DNA from: Molanna angustata
Lineage: Eukaryota > Arthropoda > Insecta > Trichoptera > Molannidae
Direction: 5' to 3'
Length of the DNA: 64,000 nucleotides
NCBI GenBank assembly: GCA_963576475.1
Contig: OY754972.1
Coordinates: 34,634,556 to 34,698,555, forward strand
The position numbers were made by a program, and so were the translations under genes. Positions 33,290 through 45,475 of this stretch are shown one piece after another (the first letter of the stretch is position 1; every line of letters begins with the position of its first letter). Below the pieces are notes generated by a model. That model did not search any database. It saw only the letters and a list, made by a program, of their open reading frames with translations, and was not told the origin of the DNA.

Positions 33290-34621
33290 AGACAGATATT
33301 GTAAGTATGTCGTAGAGAAAAGAACAAATTCCCATATAAAATATAATGTTACCACTCACAAAATATTGTAAGTATGTCGTAGAGAAAAGAACAAATTCCC
33401 ATAAAAAATATAATGTTACCACTCACAAAAACAAAGACAGATATTGTAAGTATGTCGTAGAGAAAAGAACAAATTCCCATAAAAAATATAATGTTACCAC
33501 TCACAAAAACAAAGACAGATATTGTAAGTATGTCGTAGAGAAAAGAACAAATTCCCATAAAAAATATAATGTTACCACTCACAAAAACAAAGACAGATAT
33601 TGTAAGTATGTCGTAGAGAAAAGAACAAATTCCCATATAAAATATAATGTTACCACTCACAAAAACAAAGACAGATATTGTAAGTATGTCGTAGAGAAAA
33701 GAACAAATTCCCATATAAAATATAATGTTACCACTCACAAAAACAAAGACAGATATTGTAAGTATGTCGTAGAGAAAAGAACAAATTCCCATATAAAATA
33801 TAATGTTACCACTCACAAAAACAAAGACAGATATTGTAAGTATGTCGTAGAGAAAAGAACAAATTCCCATATAAAATATAATGTTACCACTCACAAAAAC
33901 AATGACAGATATTGTTAGTATGTCGTAGAGAAAAGAACAAATTCCCATATAAAATATAATGTTACCACTCACAAAAACAAAGACAGATATTGTAAGTATG
34001 TCGTAGAGAAAAGAACAAATTCCCATATAAAATATAATGTTACCACTCACAAAAACAAAGACAGATATTGTAAGTATGTCGTAGAGAAAAGAACAAATTC
34101 CCATATAAAATATAATGTTACCACTCACAAAATATTGTAAGTATGTCGTAGAGAAAAGAACAAATTCCCATATAAAATATAATGTTACCACTCACAAAAA
34201 CAAAGACAGATATTGTAAGTATGTCGTAGAGAAAAGAACAAATTCCCATATAAAATATAATGTTACCACTCACAAAATATTGTAAGTATGTCGTAGAGAA
34301 AAGAACAAATTCCCATATAAAATATAATGTTACCACTCACAAAAACAAAGACAGATATTGTAAGTATGTCGTAGAGAAAAGAACAAATTCCCATATAAAA
34401 TATAATGTTACCACTCACAAAATATTGTAAGTATGTCGTAGAGAAAAGAACAAATTCCCATATAAAATATAATGTTACCACTCACAAAATATTGTAAGTA
34501 TGTCGTAGAGAAAAGAACAAATTCCCATATAAAATATAATGTTACCACTCACAAAATATTGTAAGTATGTCGTAGAGAAAAGAACAAATTCCCATATAAA
34601 ATATAATGTTACCACTCACAA
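33290..34621. repeat. Satellite of 78-bp and 67-bp units, 18 copies
   Basis: The unit starts GTAAGTATGTCGTAGAGAAA and includes CAAATTCCCATATAAAATAT and GTTACCACTCACAAAA. The long form adds 11 bases (ACAAAGACAG region). Starts are at 33301, 33368, 33446, 33524, then every 78 bases to 34070, then 34137, 34215, 34282, 34360, 34427, 34494 and 34561. Because 78 is divisible by 3, long frames run through it on both strands. They are not genes. Confidence 0.95.
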
Positions 34622-34699
34622 AAAATCATAGAATGTGATTATTAATGTTCAATATCTGTTTTTACGACATGCCATATTATATATCTACCTACTATCAGA

Positions 34700-37600
34700 T
34701 CATTGATAAACAATTGTTTTTTACTTTGTGGTATCATTTTGAAATTAATTAAATGAAATTAATAAAACACAACTTTGTGTACACCACTACATACATAACT
34801 TTTATTAACATCATTGATAGACGATTGTTTTTTTACTTTGTGGTATCATTTTGAAATTAATTAAATGAAATTAATAAAACACAACTTTGTGTACACCACT
34901 ACATACATAACTTTTATTAACATCATTGATAGACGATTGTTTTTTTACTTTGTGGTATCATTTTGAAATTAATTAAATGAAATTAATAAAACACAACTTT
35001 GTGTACACCACTACATACATAACTTTTATTAACATCATTGATAGACGATTGTTTTTTTACTTTGTGGTATCATTTTGAAATTAATTAAATGAAATAAAAC
35101 ACAACTTTGTGTACACCACTACATACATAACTTTTATTAACATCATTGATAGACGATTGTTTTTTTACTTTGTGGTATCATTTTGAAATTAATTAAATGA
35201 AATAAAACACAACTTTGTGTACACCACTACATACATAACTTTTATTAACATCATTGATAGACGATTGTTTTTTTACTTTGTGGTATCATTTTGAAATTAA
35301 TTAAATGAAATAAAACACAACTTTGTGTACACCACTACATACATAACTTTTATTAACATCATTGATAGACGATTGTTTTTTTACTTTGTGGTATCATTTT
35401 GAAATTAATTAAATGAAATAAAACACAACTTTGTGTACACCACTACATACATAACTTTTATTAACATCATTGATAGACGATTGTTTTTTTACTTTGTGGT
35501 ATCATTTTGAAATTAATTAAATGAAATAAAACACAACTTTGTGTACACCACTACATACATAACTGTTATTAACATCATTGATAGACGATTGTTTTTTTAC
35601 TTTGTGGTATCATTTTGAAATTAATTAAATGAAATAAAACACAACTTTGTGTACACCACTACATACATAACTTTTATTAACATCATTGATAGACGATTGT
35701 TTTTTTACTTTGTGGTATCATTTTGAAATTAATTAAATGAAATAAAACACAACTTTGTGTACACCACTACATACATAACTTTTATTAACATCATTGATAG
35801 ACGATTGTTTTTTTACTTTGTGGTATCATTTTGAAATTAATTAAATGAAATTAATAAAACACAACTTTGTGTACACCACTACATACATAACTTTTATTAA
35901 CATCATTGATAGACGATTGTTTTTTTACTTTGTGGTATCATTTTGAAATTAATTAAATGAAATTAATAAAACACAACTTTGTGTACACCACTACATACAT
36001 AACTTTTATTAACATCATTGATAGACGATTGTTTTTTTACTTTGTGGTATCATTTTGAAATTAATTAAATGAAATTAATAAAACACAACTTTGTGTACAC
36101 CACTACATACATAACTTTTATTAACATCATTGATAGACGATTGTTTTTTTACTTTGTGGTATCATTTTGAAATTAATTAAATGAAATAAAACACAACTTT
36201 GTGTACACCACTACATACATAACTTTTATTAACATCATTGATAGACGATTGTTTTTTTACTTTGTGGTATCATTTTGAAATTAATTAAATGAAATTAATA
36301 AAACACAACTTTGTGTACACCACTACATACATAACTTTTATTAACATCATTGATAGACGATTGTTTTTTTACTTTGTGGTATCATTTTGAAATTAATTAA
36401 ATGAAATTAATAAAACACAACTTTGTGTACACCACTACATACATAACTTTTATTAACATCATTGATAGACGATTGTTTTTTTACTTTGTGGTATCATTTT
36501 GAAATTAATTAAATGAAATAAAACACAACTTTGTGTACACCACTACATACATAACTTTTATTAACATCATTGATAGACGATTGTTTTTTTACTTTGTGGT
36601 ATCATTTTGAAATTAATTAAATGAAATAAAACACAACTTTGTGTACACCACTACATACATAACTTTTATTAACATCATTGATAGACGATTGTTTTTTTAC
36701 TTTGTGGTATCATTTTGAAATTAATTAAATGAAATAAAACACAACTTTGTGTACACCACTACATACATAACTTTTATTAACATCATTGATAGACGATTGT
36801 TTTTTTACTTTGTGGTATCATTTTGAAATTAATTAAATGAAATAAAACACAACTTTGTGTACACCACTACATACATAACTTTTATTAACATCATTGATAG
36901 ACGATTGTTTTTTTACTTTGTGGTATCATTTTGAAATTAATTAAATGAAATAAAACACAACTTTGTGTACACCACTACATACATAACTGTTATTAACATC
37001 ATTGATAGACGATTGTTTTTTTACTTTGTGGTATCATTTTGAAATTAATTAAATGAAATAAAACACAACTTTGTGTACACCACTACATACATAACTTTTA
37101 TTAACATCATTGATAGACGATTGTTTTTTTACTTTGTGGTATCATTTTGAAATTAATTAAATGAAATAAAACACAACTTTGTGTACACCACTACATACAT
37201 AACTTTTATTAACATCATTGATAGACGATTGTTTTTTTACTTTGTGGTATCATTTTGAAATTAATTAAATGAAATTAATAAAACACAACTTTGTGTACAC
37301 CACTACATACATAACTTTTATTAACATCATTGATAGACGATTGTTTTTTTACTTTGTGGTATCATTTTGAAATTAATTAAATGAAATTAATAAAACACAA
37401 CTTTGTGTACACCACTACATACATAACTTTTATTAACATCATTGATAGACGATTGTTTTTTTACTTTGTGGTATCATTTTGAAATTAATTAAATGAAATT
37501 AATAAAACACAACTTTGTGTACACCACTACATACATAACTTTTATTAACATCATTGATAGACGATTGTTTTTTTACTTTGTGGTATCATTTTGAAATTAA

Positions 37601-38735
37601 TTAAATGAAATAAAACACAACTTTGTGTACACCACTACATACATAACTTTTATTAACATCATTGATAGACGATTGTTTTTTTACTTTGTGGTATCATTTT
37701 GAAATTAATTAAATGAAATAAAACACAACTTTGTGTACACCACTACATACATAACTTTTATTAACATCATTGATAGACGATTGTTTTTTTACTTTGTGGT
37801 ATCATTTTGAAATTAATTAAATGAAATAAAACACAACTTTGTGTACACCACTACATACATAACTTTTATTAACATCATTGATAGACGATTGTTTTTTTAC
37901 TTTGTGGTATCATTTTGAAATTAATTAAATGAAATAAAACACAACTTTGTGTACACCACTACATACATAACTTTTATTAACATCATTGATAGACGATTGT
38001 TTTTTTACTTTGTGGTATCATTTTGAAATTAATTAAATGAAATAAAACACAACTTTGTGTACACCACTACATACATAACTGTTATTAACATCATTGATAG
38101 ACGATTGTTTTTTTACTTTGTGGTATCATTTTGAAATTAATTAAATGAAATAAAACACAACTTTGTGTACACCACTACATACATAACTTTTATTAACATC
38201 ATTGATAGACGATTGTTTTTTTACTTTGTGGTATCATTTTGAAATTAATTAAATGAAATAAAACACAACTTTGTGTACACCACTACATACATAACTTTTA
38301 TTAACATCATTGATAGACGATTGTTTTTTTACTTTGTGGTATCATTTTGAAATTAATTAAATGAAATAAAACACAACTTTGTGTACACCACTACATACAT
38401 AACTTTTATTAACATCATTGATAGACGATTGTTTTTTTACTTTGTGGTATCATTTTGAAATTAATTAAATGAAATAAAACACAACTTTGTGTACACCACT
38501 ACATACATAACTTTTATTAACATCATTGATAGACGATTGTTTTTTTACTTTGTGGTATCATTTTGAAATTAATTAAATGAAATAAAACACAACTTTGTGT
38601 ACACCACTACATACATAACTTTTATTAACATCATTGATAGACGATTGTTTTTTTACTTTGTGGTATCATTTTGAAATTAATTAAATGAAATAAAACACAA
38701 CTTTGTGTACACCACTACATACATAACTTTTATTT
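34700..38735. repeat. Satellite of 112/108-bp units, about 37 copies
   Basis: The unit begins TCATTGATAGACGATTGTTT and contains CTTTGTGGTATCATTTTGAA and GTGTACACCACTACATACAT. The two lengths differ by a 4-base ATTA in GAAATTAATAAAAC. The first unit (34700) is the most diverged. From 34811 the spacing runs 112x2, 108x7, 112x3, 108, 112x2, 108x7, 112x3, 108x9 or more, so a block of seven short plus three long units (1,092 bp) is repeated. A rare G variant (AACTGTTATT) at 35561, 36985 and 38077 marks the same phase. Confidence 0.95.
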
Positions 38736-38758
38736 AATTGAATAAAATTTTCTGTACA

Positions 38759-38810
38759 TGTTACGAGAACAAAGTTCCCTCCTGAGGAAGGGTACTTTGT
38801 TCTCGTAACA
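38759..38810. repeat. Strong hairpin at the satellite edge
   Basis: TGTTACGAGAACAAAGT (38759-38775) and ACTTTGTTCTCGTAACA (38794-38810) are perfect reverse complements. The loop itself can pair (CCCT / AGGG). It lies directly after the last satellite unit. It could be a foldback element end or an RNA hairpin. Confidence 0.75.
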
Positions 38811-39177
38811 CATAGTGAACTACTGTTAGAATTGACGTCTGTGTATAGTATGGCAGCTTTGAGATACTTAATCATTAGAAATGCCAACATTGAAAAAATT
38901 ATGATGAATATTCATAATTGTGTGAAAAATAAAGATAGGTATATAGGAATATCTAGGTTTATCATCATCAACATTGATTCAAGTATAAAAACAGTTTTAG
39001 CGACATTTCATTGAAATATTTCAAAGTTGACGACATGGAAGGGTGACAAAACCTTTAATATTAATATTTCATCATTGATCACATACATACCATCATGCCA
39101 TGTTCCTATTGGGATAGTTAATTCTAAATAAAAAAACTTTTGTACCTAGTTATCAGAAAATAAAAAAGTAATATATA
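38811..39177. other. AT-rich spacer with an RTE 3'-end scrap
   Basis: At 39080-39120 the reversed tail CACATACATACCATCATGCC plus ATGTTCCTATTGGGATA matches the end of the RTE elements on the - strand. Nothing else is recognised. Confidence 0.45.
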
Positions 39178-39356
39178 CAGTATGTCCTATTCTGATTCGT
39201 CTAAATTTATCCGTCTCAATTTTAGTATATGAGAGATGTCAAAAAGTTGACTGCATTTATACGACTCATTACGTCACACCGCGCGGATAAAATCCTTTTA
39301 TCCGCGGTCGCCCGTTGGTTATAGACGTTTGAAACGAATCAGAATTGGACATACAG
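39178..39356. mobile_element. 179-bp MITE with ~25-bp terminal inverted repeats
   Basis: Starts CAGTATGTCCTATTCTGATT and ends AATCAGAATTGGACATACAG. The arms match with about two differences over 25 bases. The interior contains a second palindrome, CGCGGATAAAA-tcc-TTTTATCCGCG, around 39277-39305. No coding capacity. The superfamily is not identifiable because target duplications are not clear. Confidence 0.7.
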
Positions 39357-40139
39357 CATTTACAATATTTTTATTTGGTATTGTATTTTTCATACAAATC
39401 GTGATAATTATGAACACAATTAAGATTAAAAATGGATGAAAAGTGAAATTAGAAAAATGTTAACAAAATGATGGTCACCATATTATTGACATCAAATTAC
39501 ATAAGACTGACAAGGGTGTCTGTCACATATTTTTATGATGATGTAATACCAAACTCACTCACACTCCCAGACTACAGACTGCCGATAGTTAGGTTGGTCT
39601 GGTCACTATGAAGATGTATGCAAGTGTTACCTCGGTCTCCTCAGCCACAAGGGAAATTCACCTTCCCATTTTTATTCTATTTTATGGGTTGTCAATTCAT
39701 TATATGATTAGTTTGCAGGGATTTTTTTTTCTTTTGACAGTGCGACAACACCGGTTTTTCACTGCCACATGACATTTTTAAATTAAAATTTTGAAAGAAT
39801 TTTTTTTAAAAGAAAGGAACCGACAATCGGCCCTGCCGCTGACCAATTTACACAAAACAAAAAAGTTGACGGAACGTTATCCGAAAAAGAATAAAAAACT
39901 GCCAACTTGCAGCGGAAGAAAGTTTTAAATTTAAAAAGAACAAAACTTTCCCTTAAAGGAGGATATCGCCACATTCCACGCAGTGCAAACGACTATCAAA
40001 TTAACAAAGGGAACTATTGTGACTGTGAAAGCCTTCGCAGAGGAACCCCGAAGTTTAGGATTTTTCCAATCGCTGCATGTCTCTCCAAGGTTCTTTTATT
40101 GTATCGACATTTAATTTCATTTCTTTGATAATCTTTGAC
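39357..40139. other. Stretch without a recognised gene
   Basis: Mixed composition; short frames lack domains. Confidence 0.3.
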
Positions 40140-40460
40140 GAGGGACGTCGGCGATTGAGGTAACGGTGACTAGCACCTAAGTAGGGGCTTTGTACCTGCG
40201 TGGAAGAAGCTATTCTCCCCCTGCACCTCCTGTACTCTGATCGGGACCAACACCGAGGATGTCACAACTCGTAGCAGCCGGAAAGCTACACCTGGTGTGG
40301 TCTGTTGGACGTCCTCTCCAGCAGATTGGAAAAGGAGTAGAAGACTGCGTCCTCGGATGAGTGAACCTGATTTTCCTCGATCCGAAACTGACGCTGGTCT
40401 TTCTCTGCCGGGCGCCTTTAGACTGTTTGCCTTCTAGCCTCTATCAGGGCAAGTTGGTGT
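40140..40460. other. GC-rich island, unclassified
   Basis: About 320 bases of balanced to GC-rich sequence in AT-rich surroundings, without a supported frame. Similar in character to the islands at 4855-5540 and 14950-15440, though no direct match between them was seen. Confidence 0.3.
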
Positions 40461-40504
40461 CATACTAACTGTTAAAATAAATAAATTTCAAAGGTGTCGC
40501 AGTA

Positions 40505-40553
40505 AACCTAACCTAACCTAACATAACCTAACCTAACATAACCGAACCTAACC
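40505..40553. repeat. Interstitial CCTAA-type stretch
   Basis: AACCTAACCTAACCTAACAT followed by further AACCTAACC and AACCGAACC units. The insect telomere repeat is TTAGG (CCTAA on this strand), so this is a short degenerate telomere-like tract. Confidence 0.7.
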
Positions 40554-41696
40554 TTGTTTTATATTATTAATACTTGATGACGTTCTATGTATTGTGCCAT
40601 ACATATTATTACACTAAAAAGTCTATTGTTTTATTTTAACCTAATTCTTAAACTAACATGGCAACAAATTATAAACAATTTTCACTAGAAACACTTATTA
40701 ATTAAACATAAGAATAATTTTATAAGATAAATGGTAACTAAACTTTCTCCCATGAGATATTATTTTCTAAAATTACTTAAGAGGGCATACGACGGTAAAT
40801 CTAGTGACACTATGAAGTTATCTATGTATTAGTGAGGGTAACTATTATATTGTGTATTAAAAAGGGTTTATACATAATTTGAATTACGGGAATAAATTTG
40901 CCAAAATTTCTAGATTTTTTGCATTTCAAGAACACACCTGATAAGAAATGTAAAAACTTTATCGGTCATTCACTAATTCACTGTAAAAGAAGGATATTTT
41001 TAATAACATAAGGGGAATTTATGCTGAATTTTAAAATTGTGTGGTGAACAATCACAAGAGAAGTTAATTCGTACACGGGGCACATTCGTACATTGGCGAA
41101 CACGGATAAAACAGAGTCATCGATGAATATGTGTTGTATAACTGGAGCAGACGTGGTTGAGTATCTTGTATTTTTGCGTTCTCCGAGTAATTTTATCGTT
41201 TTAATTTACAAACATACTGCGACAATCCTAGTTATATTTTCAACGTGATTTTTATGTAAATGGTAAGTTTATATCCTTACTTACATGTTTTTATTTAAAA
41301 TATTACAAAGTTTTTTAAAAATTCTTATACCTTGCTTGGGGAACTTTCGTACGCATACGAATGTGCTCCATTTATTGCTGTACGAATGTGCCTCTGACTG
41401 TTTAACTTTTTTCTATTACTTATTTAACACTTCCTTACACCCCGTGTAAGTGGCAAGTTTATTGCGGAAATTTCTATTGTTACGTGCAATACATTCAATA
41501 TAAAACCACATTTTTACGATTTATGCAATTTTGATAAAAACCTATATCTGTCTCCTTCTCTCCCATGTATTCCCACATCATCATTGGACGTTTTACTGTG
41601 AACATCATCTACTAAATCCGGAGTGTTAAAGCCGTAAAATATCATCTGTCGATCGACATAATCAATCCTAATAATAAATCAATCTTTGTGTAACAT
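40554..41696. other. AT-rich stretch with a SINE tail scrap (41428-41480)
   Basis: CTTCCTTACACCCCGTGTAA and GTGGCAAGTTTATTGCGG at 41428-41475 match the reversed end of the tRNA-derived SINE. Around 41075-41395 the words GGGCACATTCGTAC and ACGAATGTGC recur in both orientations. No gene. Confidence 0.4.
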
Positions 41697-43500
41697 GTTG
41701 GAAAAATGTTGGAAAGTCTAGTCCTGGATAAAATTATGTTTTTTGTAAAACCGATTATAACTCCAAATCAACACGGTTTTTTCTCTGGTAGATCAACTTT
41801 AACCAACTTAACTGAATATGAAAATTACCTTTCGAACTGTCTTGCTAACAAATTTCAAGTAGACTCCATCTACACAGACTTTAGCAAGGCTTTTGACAAG
41901 GTATCTCACCAAATTTTAATATTCAAAATGAAACAGATGGGAATTAATGGCAAATTACTTAATTGGTTCTCATCTTACCTTTGCAATAGATTGTTGTATG
42001 TTAAAATTTGCTCTGTTGAATCGTATCAGTTTAAAGCTACCAGCGGGGTACCTCAGGGATCCCACATAGGTCCCCTATTGTTTATTCTATTTATAAACGA
42101 TATCATAAATATTTTCGACGATGTAAAGGTTCTTCTTTTTGCTGACGACTTAAAACTTTTCCGGAAGATCAAAGATTTGAATGACTGTTTGATATTACAG
42201 CGAAATCTGGATACTTTGTATGATTGGTGCCTTTCTAATAAGTTGAATCTGAATATTAACAAATGTCAAGTTATTTCATTTTATAAAATTAAATCACCGA
42301 TTCTTAATAAATATACATTGAACAACAATGTTCTACTTAGAACAGCTGAAGTGAAAGATCTTGGGGTGACATTTGATACAAAACTCTCGTTTATAAAACA
42401 CATCAACAACATTCATGACAGAGCTCTACAGATGCTTGGATTTGTATTGCGAGTATCAAATGCTTTCACTAATATTTTTACTTTGTCTTTATTATATAAA
42501 ACTCTTGTTAGAAGCCACCTTGAATATAATTCCACTGTTTGGTCTCCTTGTTATTCTATTCATATTAATACTTTGGAAAAAGTTCAGAGAAAATTTCTTA
42601 GGTTTATTAATTTTAAACTTGGAATACCGATTGATTATATAAATTATAACAGTCTTATGAAGCTAACCAATTTATTGCCACTGTCACAGAGAAGAATTTT
42701 AGCAGATCTGTTATTTTTATTTAAAATATTAAACTCGCATACTGACACCCCTTACTTGCTCAGTGCTATAAATTTGCGGGTGCCGTCCCTGGTAACACGC
42801 AGTACCGCGCCATTTTATTGTCATACTAACACTAGCGTATACCGGGCTAATTCTACCTTGCAAAGACTGCATAGTTTGGGGAACCAGTATGCACAATACA
42901 CAGATATATTTAATGACTCGATCGGCATCTATAGAAGTTGCCTATACACTGCACTTGTTAATGAGACCAAACATTAGATTATTTTGTCGGTTTTTAAACT
43001 ACTTTTCTCATTTCTTTTTTCCTGTATTAATTTTTGCATGTATGTTTACTTTTTTTTTTTCATATTTTTAACATGTTCTTCATTGTTTATTTACATATTT
43101 TTGCATGCTTTTTGTTTATTTTTTACATATTTTTTACATATTTGTTACATGATTTTCATTATTTTTTACATGTATTTTGTTTATTTTTTTTACATATTTT
43201 TACATGTTTTTTGTTTATTTTTTTACATATTTTTGAATGTTTCTCGCATGTTTTTTTTCTTACATATTTTTTTTTTAAATGTTTTTCATTATTTTTTACA
43301 TATTTTTTTTTTAAATGTTTTTCATTATTTTCTACATATTTTTACATGTTTTCACCTTTTTTATATTGTTATTCATTTTTTATTTTCGTTTTGTATATTT
43401 GTTTTTTTTTAAAATTCTGTTGTTTTTAATATATTATGTATACTTGTATGTGTAAAAGGTTATCAAACCGTAAATTGAAATTAAATAAATAAATAAATAA
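41697..43500 (+). pseudogene. 5'-truncated Jockey-like non-LTR retrotransposon with RT frame
   Basis: An intact frame of 423 codons (41706-42977) starts inside the reverse transcriptase (MLESLVLDKIMFFVKPII). It keeps the polymerase motifs: NQHGFFSGRSTLTNL, YTDFSKAFDKVSHQIL with the first catalytic Asp, SGVPQGSHIGPLLFILFIND, and FADDLKLF with the Asp pair. The thumb side follows with DLGVTFDTKLSF and LVRSHLEYNSTVWSP. The first conserved RT segment and the endonuclease are absent, so the copy is truncated at about 41697. A T-rich 3' UTR (42978-43440) ends in ATTAAATAAATAAATAAATA at about 43481, a TAAA-type tail. The older copy at 1745-2440 is a relative. The open frame suggests a fairly young insertion. 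Confidence 0.85.
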
Positions 43501-43834
43501 ACATCATCAACATTGTATTAAATCAAAATAATCAGATAAGTGCAAGTGTGCAAGTGAGTTAAAAGGATTATCCCATGAACTGTGTAAGTAAAGCCGAATC
43601 ATCATTACTTGAACTTTGTACAAATATTAAAAGACGTAATTTTTAAAACTACAAAACATCTATATTAAATTGAAATAATTATATTTTTACAGAATTATGG
43701 TGCGAAATTATAAGAAAAAGGAGACGAGGAATAATTAAATGAATGAAGAGTCTATGCGATTAGCCATACATGAAGTTATGTGATATATGATTCATTCTTG
43801 GACAAATAGTTTTAGAAAGTAATTAAGATGCCTC
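43501..43834. other. AT-rich stretch, possible start of piggyBac element
   Basis: No coding signal before the piggyBac-like frames begin. Confidence 0.3.
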
Positions 43835-44215
43835 ACAACATGGACAGAAGAGGAGTAGAGGAGCTGAAGGTATTCATTGGCATATTGATAATAATGGGAT
43901 TTCACAGATTGCTCTCATTCAGACTCTATTGGTCAAAATGTGTTCCAAAATAATGAGCCTACGTAGATATTAAAACATTCATTCACATAAATGATAACAA
44001 TACGATGCTTCCTCAAGGAACTCCTAATTTTGATAAGCTGCATAAAGTGATGCCCTTACTCAATCACTTTAGAAATGTATTTTCAACAGCGTTTACTCCA
44101 TATCGACAATTATCAGTCGATGAAACCATGATTGCCTTCAATGGACGATCTGACTTAAAACAATATTTGCCTATTGTTAAATTTCGTAGTAGCCAGACGC
44201 CTCTATGGTTTTAAA
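43835..44215 (+). pseudogene. piggyBac-like transposase fragment
   Basis: Broken frames give ELKVFIGILIIMGFHRL and LYWSKCVPK, followed by stops. An open piece holds FDKLHKVMPLLNHFRNVF and LSVDETMIAFNGRSDLKQ, the block with a catalytic Asp in piggyBac transposases (typically IDE.M..F.GR). The remaining catalytic part is missing. The Cys-rich end of such a protein may be at 47286-47494, separated by about 3 kb of other insertions. Confidence 0.65.
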
Positions 44216-44369
44216 TCTTTGATTTGTCTATGATTTTGTTGTTGCTTCTGTATCCGATTTTATATTGTTTAGAACTGTCACTTTTTTCTAATAAGAATAA
44301 AAAAGAAGTGTCCAACACGCCAATCTGTTTATTTTCATTAATCATCCACCAAAATCCAGACAAAAATTT

Positions 44370-44960
44370 TACATTTGGTCCTTCGAGCCGGATTTATTGT
44401 GATTTGCAAGGCGTGTTCGATTGTGTTACACTCCTTTTTTTATTAATCATGGCCGATGAGAAGAAATTATTGAACGTTAGACGCGACGTTAAAGGGCGTC
44501 TGACATATATGGAGAGACAAGTGGAGGATTGTCAGAAGGTTGCAACTCTTTCACGAGCGAGTGCAGGACTTGTTTAAAAAACTACAAGAAGTTAATGTCG
44601 ATTTAGAAGAATGCGAAACACATAATATCCGAAGGGATACAACTTGAGAGGAGGTGCGAGATTCTGATAAGAAACTCGAGATGCAGAATGGAGGAATCTA
44701 AAAATATGAAAGCCAATATGGACGGACATTGCATGCTGCCCAAAATACATTCTACGGAGCCTACAGTGATTGGCAACCATTTAAGGATTTGTTTGTGTCC
44801 ACAATACATTCGAGTCACTAAATTGAACGAGGTAGAGAAGCTTTATTATTTAAAATCATGTCCACGCGGGGATGCTGCGTTAGTCATATCATCTTTAGAA
44901 GTGACTGACAAAAACTACAGCGCTGCTTTGGGCTGCCTTAGTGAAGAGATTCGATAGTAA
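44370..44960 (+). pseudogene. BEL/Pao retrotransposon gag fragment
   Basis: TTTGGTCCTTCGAGCCGG (about 44375) is a phrase typical of the leader of BEL/Pao elements. After it come ATG at 44449 and MADEKKLLNVRRDVKGR, broken at 44575. A later frame carries LNEVEKLYYLKSCPRGDAAL and VISSLEVTDKNYSAAL, the conserved part of the BEL/Pao gag. Stops and shifts separate the parts. Protease and polymerase are absent. Confidence 0.6.
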
Positions 44961-45120
44961 AATTCTGATCGCACATCATTACTTGCAGAAGATAATAGGA
45001 AAAGGTAATTGGAAAAGGTGTCAAGAACATATTGATTAAGAAGTCTCTTATCAGATATTCATCTCAACTACAATGCACTATTGTCGCTGAATGTTGGCAA
45101 TATGGCCGATCTATTGCTAA

Positions 45121-45211
45121 CTAGCTGAGAAGCTTCGCTTCGCTCAGCTTCTAAGCTAGGGCTTGCAGCCGGCTTTTACCGCTGCGCGGTAAATGACCGC
45201 CTCCGGCGGTC
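45121..45211. repeat. Second cluster of short hairpins, triloop type
   Basis: TTTACCGC-tgc-GCGGTAAA (45175-45193) and GACCGCC-tcc-GGCGGTC (45195-45211) have 7-8 bp perfect stems and three-base loops. GCTGAG...CTCAGC with an inner GAAGC/GCTTC lies at 45124-45148. The style matches the array at 2992-3110. Confidence 0.75.
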
Positions 45212-45475
45212 CATGGTACTGAGGGGTCCGAAGGTACTGAACGGTCTGAAGGTACTGAACGATCTGAAGGTACTGAGGGGTCTGAAGTTACTAAAATGTC
45301 TGAAGGGATGAAATATTCGGGAGGAAATGAAGAGGGGTATGAGGCATTGATGGAACGGGAGGTACAGAAGGACCTGAAGGGACGGGAGACACTGAAGAGA
45401 CGGGTGGCACTGAGGGACAGGAGGCATTGAAAGACGGGAGGCTCCGAAGGGACGGGAGACACTGAGGGACCATTT
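45212..45475. repeat. Degenerate purine-rich minisatellite (GGTACTGA..GTCTGAAG)
   Basis: About 12-14 imperfect units of roughly 20 bases such as GGTACTGAACGGTCTGAA, later GGGACGGGAGACACTGA. The Ser/Pro/Val-rich frames on the - strand only reflect the period. Similar in make-up, on the other strand, to 11340-11572. Confidence 0.75.

Noticed and set aside
33346..34481. Long open frames on both strands with repeating protein sequence
   Set aside because: They follow the 78-bp satellite period (a multiple of 3) and have no non-repeat start or end.
42984..43429. Phe-rich membrane-like frames
   Set aside because: T-rich 3' UTR of the non-LTR element; low complexity in two frames.
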